Below, piece after piece: positions 29,770 through 35,386 of a stretch of DNA of 35,386 nucleotides (position 1 is the stretch's first letter; each line of letters opens with the position of its first letter). Origin of the DNA: Candidatus Amesbacteria bacterium GW2011_GWC1_47_15 (GTDB lineage Bacteria > Patescibacteriota > Microgenomatia > CAZETR01 > Amesbacteraceae); contig LCNU01000004.1 of assembly GCA_001001375.1 (NCBI GenBank), forward strand, positions 1 through 35,386. Direction: 5' to 3'. The position numbers were made by a program, and so were the translations under genes. Under the pieces are notes generated by a model. It saw only the letters and a program-made list of their open reading frames with translations. It did not search any database and was not told the origin of the DNA.

Positions 29770-29797
29770 TTGACTTGGGAAGATAATATCTTATAAT
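29770..29797 (+). promoter_or_regulatory. promoter of the 185-aa gene
   Basis: TTGACT (29770-29775), 16-bp spacer, TATAAT (29792-29797), 7 nt to the ATG at 29805. The mRNA is predicted to be leaderless. Confidence 0.7.
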
Positions 29798-29804
29798 ATT
29801 CCCC

Positions 29805-30362
29805 ATGGCACCTAAAGCTGAATTAGTGGACAAAGCAGTCCAAATAGAAAAAAATCTGATTCGAGAATTAGAACTAATTGGCGGTTGGCTACATAAATTT
29901 GCACAGGAGTATAGTACAGGTGATACCAAGATGTTTTTTTCCGGGTTTGCCGGGGACAACGAGGGTAATAAGGGTAATGTAAATGTGCATCCGATTCTGG
30001 GTAAGATCACCGAGGCTGGAGAAATTACCCGTTTTAAAATATTTGGGGGTAATGATTTTTCTGAGGAGCGGGCGGCAGATAGAGTTGCGGGGCCGGCCTT
30101 AAGTGTGTATTGGGGCATGGGAATGCAGTATGCAACATATTCAGACGTACCCAGAAGGCAGTTTTTGGACAAATTGTTCGATCACGTGGGATACGTCTGC
30201 AGTGCAGCAGAAGATGGGTATATAAGTACGACCTTACTGATCATGGATTTTTGCCGAGATGACCACGGAAATCTGTCTCACGATAAATTAATAATTTTGA
30301 AGAGCGGTTTGAGAAGTGCAGGTAATCTGTCTGAGAACTGGTACAAAGTGAGTAAAGAATAG
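29805..30362 (+). CDS. hypothetical soluble protein, 185 aa
   Basis: No family is recognised. An N-terminal helix (KAELVDKAVQIEKNLIRELELIGGWLHKFAQEY) is followed by an alpha/beta region with GPALSVYWGMGMQYATYSDVPRRQFLDKLFDHVGYVCSAAEDGYISTTLLIMDFCRDDHG. There is no signal peptide or membrane helix. It follows the MacAB-like operon but has its own strong leaderless promoter, so it is a separate unit. It converges with the winged-helix gene at 30376. Confidence 0.62.
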   Translation: MAPKAELVDKAVQIEKNLIRELELIGGWLHKFAQEYSTGDTKMFFSGFAGDNEGNKGNVNVHPILGKITEAGEITRFKIFGGNDFSEERAADRVAGPALSVYWGMGMQYATYSDVPRRQFLDKLFDHVGYVCSAAEDGYISTTLLIMDFCRDDHGNLSHDKLIILKSGLRSAGNLSENWYKVSKE

Positions 30363-30375
30363 GTTTAGAGAAATT

Positions 30376-30717
30376 CTATTTTAATTCCGGGGAGTCGGAG
30401 GCCAGCCAAAGCATTTGGGTCAGGGGGAGATGGTATTTGTGATAGTAGTATTTAAGCAGTTCTTCGCCTTCGGGGGAGATATGATATAGATACTGGTATC
30501 TGAAAAAGCTTTTGCGCTGGGAACGGGAGGAAAGAAGTTTTTCTTTATAAAGATAAGAGATAAGCTTGTGGGCTTCCCTGGCAGATACCGAAAGTCCGGC
30601 AAATTGCTCAATCAGGGCTTTTTCCTCTATCCAGTCCTGTTTTTTTAAAAAAGCCAGGATAAACAGCAGGGAATAAGCCTGTTCGATACGGGAGTCCAAT
30701 AGTTTTTGATATGACAT
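30376..30717 (-). CDS. small winged-helix DNA-binding protein (PadR/MarR-like)
   Basis: 113 aa. Helices LLFILAFLKKQDWIEEKALIEQFAGLSVSAREAHKLISYLYKEKLLSSRSQR are followed by FFRYQYLYHISPEGEELLKYYYHKYHLP. The segment VSAREAHKLISYLYKEKLL fits a recognition helix, and QRKSFFRYQYLYHISPEGEELL is like the PadR/MarR wing, where the phrase Y.IT..G...L is usual. It is divergent from the 136-aa membrane gene (72 bp between starts), so autoregulation and control of that gene are plausible. Confidence 0.65.
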   Translation of the reverse strand: MSYQKLLDSRIEQAYSLLFILAFLKKQDWIEEKALIEQFAGLSVSAREAHKLISYLYKEKLLSSRSQRKSFFRYQYLYHISPEGEELLKYYYHKYHLPLTQMLWLASDSPELK

Positions 30718-30789
30718 GTGATGGTTGATTTTACTATTTTCTTTCGCTAATCAGAATATTTCAATTGAATTTAAGGATTAAATTGCGGT

Positions 30790-31200
30790 ATGGAAAGAAA
30801 ATTTCCCGACAGGATTGAAGGGGAGACCTGGAAAGATTACCTGGTGAGAAGATACAAAGTTTCCTTGGATCTGACTGATGCTGACTTCAAATCCAGGAAA
30901 AGCGAAGTCTTGAACAGAGGGATGGACCACTTGGCAGGTGCTGCCTTGATCGGTTTGGGATTGATCGATATATTTGTGCCCCGTGCAAATATCCCTCCGG
31001 CGGTCTATGCATTACTGGCGGGAGTGCATATCTGGTTTGTGAACAAAAGCCAGGAAAATGCAAATTTCAGGCATGAATTGTGGACGGATGAAGTTTGGGA
31101 CAGAGTGGAACAATTAGAGGAAAAGATTGGGTATAGGACTATCGGACGTTTTAAAGACGGAGCTTACCCTCCAAAATCCGTCAAGAAAGCAGACTCTTAA
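30790..31200 (+). CDS. hypothetical membrane-associated protein, 136 aa
   Basis: The charged N-terminus (FPDRIEGETWKDYLVRRYKVSLDLTDADFKSRKSEVLNRG) is followed by two hydrophobic segments, HLAGAALIGLGLIDIFV and NIPPAVYALLAGVHIWFV, and a charged tail with a short amphipathic helix (ELWTDEVWDRVEQLEEKIG). It is predicted to be a two-helix membrane protein with cytosolic ends. No family is recognised. It is divergent from the winged-helix gene, which may regulate it. Confidence 0.6.
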   Translation: MERKFPDRIEGETWKDYLVRRYKVSLDLTDADFKSRKSEVLNRGMDHLAGAALIGLGLIDIFVPRANIPPAVYALLAGVHIWFVNKSQENANFRHELWTDEVWDRVEQLEEKIGYRTIGRFKDGAYPPKSVKKADS

Positions 31201-31341
31201 CGATTTATTAGGTATTTGTGCCCGGTAAATTGGGATGAAACTGTTAGCTTGGGAGGCGTAAGGTAAGACAGAGCACTTTGGCTGCTGTCCTGTCTGCCGG
31301 GAGTCCGCAGACGGGTACCGCATCCGGATTACAAATAAGGA

Positions 31342-31554
31342 TTGAAAGGGGGAATATTTTTGCCAGCGGGCAAAGCAGTTATCCGGGACCAGACGGATGT
31401 TGAGATAAACAACTTCATATCTGATTACTGGGCTACACACAGGGGAGAGTGGGAGCTGGCGGAAATCGGTGACGGCAGCGTCAAATTGAGGCTGGACGTA
31501 CCTGAGGGAACTGTGAGAATTGAAGACGGAAAGTTATCGGTGGGCCGGGAGTAG
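31342..31554 (+). CDS. hypothetical small protein, 70 aa (TTG start)
   Basis: The first in-frame start candidate is TTG 31342, just after TACAAATAAGGA; no ATG is available in this frame. The product (DQTDVEINNFISDYWATHRGEWELAEIGDGSVKLRLDVPEGTVRIEDGKL) looks like a small alpha/beta domain and has normal coding composition. The 141 bp upstream (31201-31341) contain a hairpin GTCTGC...GCAGAC (near 31295) and nothing else recognisable. No family is recognised. Confidence 0.45.
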   Translation: MKGGIFLPAGKAVIRDQTDVEINNFISDYWATHRGEWELAEIGDGSVKLRLDVPEGTVRIEDGKLSVGRE

Positions 31555-31587
31555 GGGCGATGACTTAGGAGTGCGGATTTGTCGGGC

Positions 31588-31616
31588 TTGACAGCTTTGA
31601 ACGCGGAAGGTAATAT
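31588..31616 (+). promoter_or_regulatory. promoter of the tRNA-Ala/23S rRNA transcript
   Basis: TTGACA (31588-31593), 17-bp spacer, TAATAT (31611-31616). This is the only strong promoter in the 230 bp before tRNA-Ala. It gives the 23S its own transcription start, separate from the 16S. Confidence 0.75.
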
Positions 31617-31682
31617 ACGGTTACCTTTTGTTTGGCAAGGTATTTGTACATGAGGATTTTGCGTAAAATAAATAAAACCGAA

Positions 31683-31702
31683 TTAACAGCTAACGGCTGT
31701 TA
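31683..31702 (+). promoter_or_regulatory. leader hairpin before the attenuator-like terminator
   Basis: TAACAGC-TAACG-GCTGTTA forms a 7-bp hairpin in the leader, about 33 nt before the terminator-like hairpin. Confidence 0.5.
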
Positions 31703-31734
31703 GACGGCCCAGAGCGCAGATTCCGAGTGGCAGA

Positions 31735-31757
31735 GCCTCCGAAAGGAGGCATTTTTA
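31735..31757 (+). terminator. terminator-like hairpin in the rRNA leader
   Basis: GCCTCC-GAAA-GGAGGC (31735-31750) with a stable GNRA loop, followed by ATTTTTA. It lies between the promoter and tRNA-Ala, so it would stop the rRNA transcript unless it is read through or antiterminated. It is a candidate attenuator. Confidence 0.6.
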
Positions 31758-31785
31758 TTGAAAATTTACAGGACAGCAGAAACTC

Positions 31786-31859
31786 GGGCCGCTAGCTCAT
31801 CTGGCTAGAGCGCGTCATTTGCAATGACGAGGTGAGGAGTTCGAGTCTCCTGCGGTCCA
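31786..31859 (+). tRNA. tRNA-Ala (UGC)
   Basis: Acceptor GGGCCGC pairs with GCGGTCC (one G-U), the D-arm is CTAGCTCATCTGGCTAGAG, the anticodon arm CGTCA-TTTGCAA-TGACG (anticodon UGC), and the T-arm GGAG-TTCGAGT-CTCC. CCA is not encoded. It is co-transcribed with the 23S rRNA. Confidence 0.95.
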
Positions 31860-31869
31860 CCCTTTGAAA

Positions 31870-31907
31870 GCTGACCCCGGTGTCCTTTCGGGGATACCGA
31901 GGTCAGC
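31870..31907 (+). other. hairpin between tRNA-Ala and 23S rRNA
   Basis: GCTGACC...GGTCAGC (31870-31876 with 31901-31907) with inner CGGT/ACCG and GTCC/GGAT pairs forms a long hairpin, probably a processing site in the precursor. Confidence 0.6.
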
Positions 31908-31965
31908 ATTTAAAAAAACCATTTGCACTTTGAAAAGTGAGGAGAATGAGTCAGAGTAGAGCCGT

Positions 31966-34026
31966 AATTTTTACTTCCGAAAAGCAGACAATGGATGCCT
32001 GGAGGATGCTAAAGCCGAAGAAGGACGTACTAGGCCACGATAGTCGTCGGGGAGCTGCCAAGAAGCGCTGATCCGGCGGTGTCCGAATGGGGAAACCCAC
32101 CCCGCAGAAACTGCGGGGGGTCCCGCATCTTGTCTAGCCCACTGACTTTGGAATTATTCTTGCCGACCGCTGGTATTTTAGCGGTGACGGATTGAGAGCT
32201 TTCCGAGGTCGGAGGTTAGAAAAGGTGCGGGAGGGGCACGCCCTGAACTGAAACATCTAAGTAGGGGCAGGAAAATAAATCAACGAGATTCCGTAAGTAA
32301 GCGGAGAGCGAAAGCGGAAAAGCCTAAACCATGTACAGTTACATGTACGTGGTGTTGCGGGGCAGACGATATGGGATTGGATGAGGAGTAGTTGAATCCT
32401 GTGGAAACAGGAGCCAAAGAGCGTGACAGCCGCGTAAGCGAAACTTCCGTCCACCTTAGTTTGTACCCAAGTACCATGAAGAACATACTTTGTGGGAATC
32501 CGGGGTAACCACACTCCAAGGCTAAATACTTTAGCATACCGATAGTGAACCAGTACCGTGAGGGAAAGGTGAAAAGAAGGGTTAAAAACCTAGTGAAATA
32601 GAACCTGAAATTGTCTGCTATCAAGCAGTGAGAGCCCCTCCGCAAGGTCGGGGTGATCGCGTGCCTATTGAAGAATGATCCGGCGAGTTTTCGATTGCTG
32701 CAAGTTTAACCCCGCTAAGCGGGGGGAGGCGTAGGGAAACCGAGTCTTAACAGGGCGAAATACCAGCAGCAGTTGGAAGACCCGAAACCTGGTGAGCTAA
32801 CCATGAGCAGGGTGAGTCCCGCCGAAAGGCGGGAGGAGGCCCGAACCCGTCAGAGTTACAAATCTGTGGGATGACTTGTGGTTAGGGGTAATATGCCAAT
32901 CGAACCAGGAGATAGCTGGCTCTCCCCGAAATATATATAGGTATAGCCTCAAAGCCAACTGACATGAGGTAGAGCACTGGATGGGCCGGGCGGCGCAAGC
33001 CGTCCTGTTCAATCAAACTCCGAATTCGTGTCAGAGTACTTTGGGAGTCAGAACGACCCGGCTAAGCGGGCCGCTCAAAAGGGAAACAACCCAGACTGTC
33101 GTCTAAGGCCTCTAAATGGATGCTTAGTGTTGAACGCAGTCGAATTCCTCAGACAGCCAGGAGGTTGGCTCAGAAGCAGCCATCCTTTAAAGAAAGCGTA
33201 ACAGCTCACTGGTCGATTTGGGAGTTCGGCGCGGAAAATGAACCGAGGCTGAAGCATCCTGCCGAAGATACAGATTTCCCCGCATTTTGCGGGGGAGTGG
33301 TAGGGGAGCGTTGAGGGAGCGGTGAAGGCCAGCCGTAAGGCGAACTGGAGCGACCTCAAGTGAGAATGCCGGAATGAGTAGCGTAATCCCAGTGAGAATC
33401 TGGGACGCCGAATACCCAAGGTTTCCTCCGCGACATTGTTTGACGGAGGGTGAGTCGGCACCTAAGGCGAGGCCGCAGAGGGCGTAGCCGATGGACGAGA
33501 CGTAAATATTCGTCTACATGGAAAATGTCGTTATCAGCTAGGGATGGACAAAGTGAGAGCAGCCAAACGCGTGCAGTGAATGCGGCGTCTAAGCAGTAAG
33601 ACAGTCGGTCCTGTAAAACGCGGACCGGTGTTTAATCGAACTGTGACGGGAAGTTTGAAGAGAAATCAACGAACAACTTGGTGCGCTTTTGTTTTCAAGA
33701 AAAGATTCGTAGTGAGACATTTTTTATGCCGTACCGCAAACCGACACTGGTGGGTGGGTCGAGTAGACCAAGGCGATCGGGAGAAGGTAGTTCAAGGAAC
33801 TCGGCAAAAAAGCTGGACGTAAGTTTGCAAGATGTCCTGCCCGCCGCAAGGCGGGCCGCAGCTAAAGCTTATTCCTCGACTGTTTAACTAAAACACAGGT
33901 CTGTGCGAACTCGAAAGAGGCGGTATACAGGCTGATACCTGCCCAGTGCTCGTAAGTTAAGTGGATGGGTGATCCCGCAAGGGTTAGCCTTGAAATGAAG
34001 CTCGAGTGAACGGCAGCAGTAACTAT
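31966..34026 (+). rRNA. rrl: 23S ribosomal RNA, exon 1
   Basis: The 5' end is estimated from ATGGATGCCTGG (31991), which is ~24 nt into the E. coli molecule. Universal stretches follow: ACTGAAACATCTAAGTA near 32248, AAATCAACGAGATT near 32276, AACAGCTCACTGGTCG near 33199, CCGTACCGCAAACCGACAC near 33729 and GCAGTAACTAT at the splice site. The region 32097-32240 is about 80 nt longer than in E. coli (an enlarged hairpin region in domain I). The exon ends at U34026, equal to E. coli U1917 in the loop of helix 69. Confidence 0.95.
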
Positions 34027-34722
34027 GAGCCGAAAGGCCGTTGTAGTTGTAAAAGTCGACTATATGCTGGAACGTCTGAGTATCTCACACTAGTATTGAC
34101 TTCGGTTTTTATTCGGGGTTAAACTAACAATGTGTTGAGTGCAGATAATCAGCAGGAAAGGCTAGAGACAGGACAATTCTTGGCAGGGTTTGCAGAAGGA
34201 GAAGGAAGTTTTAATATTTCCTTGCGCCGGAAAACAGATTACAAGGTAAATTGGCAGGTGGTGATGAGTTTCAATATATCTCAACGCGACCCCACTTTAT
34301 TGAATTTGTTTCAGCAAATTCTGAGATGCGGGATTATAAAAAAAAGGTTTGATGGGGTTTATTCACTTGATGTGACCACTCCTTTGGACATTGTTAGTAA
34401 AGTAATTCCGTTTTTCCAAGAGTTTCCTCTTCGTTCTGAAAGTAAGCAACGCAACTTTAATTTATTTGTTAAAGCGGCAAGCTTAATGAAGAGCGGGGAG
34501 CATAAAAACCCAGAAGGTTTGTTTAAAATTTTAAAGATTCGAGAGCAAATAAACCTGGGTAAAGGGAGGACTAGAAAATATTCAATTTTTGATGTTTTTC
34601 CTAAGCAATCTTTAGAATCCTCAGAGACTATACGTCGACCCCCGCCAAGGCGGGGATGATATAGTCCGATCTCATAGGCGACTATGAGACTCCGTAATCA
34701 ACCGGAGCATTGTAACAACATG
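34027..34722 (+). mobile_element. group I intron in 23S rRNA (insertion after E. coli position ~1917)
   Basis: 696 nt. Joining exons 34026/34723 restores GTAACTATAACTGTTCTATGG, which matches the helix-69 region. P1 is visible: exon AACTAT (34021-34026) pairs with the intron GTAGTT (34043-34048), with the required U-G wobble at the 5' splice site, and the intron ends in G (34722). GACTATATGCTGGAAC near 34058 and GATATAGTCCGATCTCATAGGCGACTATGAGA near 34660 look like core P3/P7 strands. The homing endonuclease gene fills the middle. Confidence 0.88.
34132..34659 (+). CDS. LAGLIDADG homing endonuclease in the 23S intron
   Basis: 175 aa, GTG start at 34132 (TTG 34135 also possible). A single motif FLAGFAEGEGSFN lies at residues ~18-30 and corresponds to LAGLIDADG with the catalytic acidic residue, so the enzyme should work as a homodimer and cut intron-less 23S genes at the helix-69 site. 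The following WQVVMSFNISQRDPTLLNLFQQIL, GVYSLDVTTPLDIVSKVIPFFQEFPL and KGRTRKYSIFDVF fit the family fold. The last residues (RRPPPRRG) are encoded by a small CCCCGCC palindrome at the edge of the intron core, so the frame runs into the catalytic RNA. Its codon usage is AT-rich compared with neighbours, as expected for a mobile gene. Confidence 0.9.
   Translation: MLSADNQQERLETGQFLAGFAEGEGSFNISLRRKTDYKVNWQVVMSFNISQRDPTLLNLFQQILRCGIIKKRFDGVYSLDVTTPLDIVSKVIPFFQEFPLRSESKQRNFNLFVKAASLMKSGEHKNPEGLFKILKIREQINLGKGRTRKYSIFDVFPKQSLESSETIRRPPPRRG

Positions 34723-35386
<664 letters not shown>

Noticed and set aside
33580..33887. Open frames inside the 23S rRNA outside the intron
   Set aside because: They overlap conserved rRNA positions and show no protein-like composition.

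Overview
The window looks like a stretch of chromosome from a Candidate Phyla Radiation (Patescibacteria) bacterium, probably of the Microgenomates (OP11) type. The evidence is a divergent 16S rRNA with CPR-like primer-site changes (GGATTAGAGACCCC instead of GGATTAGATACCC), a group I intron in the 23S rRNA, an ATP-dependent DNA ligase, many short genes without recognisable relatives, very small intergenic gaps, and genes whose ATG lies 6-9 nt after a sigma70-type -10 box, which implies leaderless mRNAs. TGA is used as a stop (for example in pcm, pth and trxB), so this is not a TGA-recoding lineage. The lineage is an inference from patterns; no database search was possible.

Layout. 1-7.2 kb is housekeeping: NAD(P)H-hydrate dehydratase (5' cut by the window), a Fic protein, a small membrane protein, DNA ligase, a Tic20/DUF4870-like membrane protein, pcm, pth and an MFS-like carrier. 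Two copies of a ~150 bp covarying structured element lie just after the pcm and MFS stop codons. 7.2-11.7 kb holds a probable local regulon. An overlapping minus-strand pair encodes a regulator (degenerate AAA/STAND-like ATPase fused to a PhoB-type winged helix) and a nucleotidyltransferase-like protein. It is surrounded by three plus-strand promoters that share direct GTCA repeats at an 11-bp period and drive unknown small genes. 11.7-20.2 kb carries membrane genes, a ZIP metal transporter, thioredoxin and thioredoxin reductase around a secreted subtilase with dockerin-like repeats, two tandem phosphoribosyltransferase-like paralogues, a membrane-anchored DsbA-like protein whose two halves are in swapped order, and a SpoU methyltransferase.

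20.3-22.2 kb is a stand-alone 16S rRNA gene with its own promoter, processing stem and terminator. It is followed by three small genes (two of them paralogues) that share a nearly identical leaderless promoter. 22-31.6 kb holds small genes, a methyltransferase, tRNA-Ile with a broken tRNA-like fragment beside it, and a MacAB-like export operon into which an HExxH metalloprotease-like gene is inserted. From 31.6 kb a new promoter starts the tRNA-Ala/23S unit, with a terminator-like hairpin in its leader and a 696-nt group I intron with a LAGLIDADG gene at E. coli position ~1917. The 23S gene runs off the window.

The strongest candidates for something undescribed are the GTCA-repeat regulon around the ATPase-winged-helix/nucleotidyltransferase pair, the two-copy covarying element, the half-swapped DsbA, and the shared leaderless promoter family next to the 16S gene.
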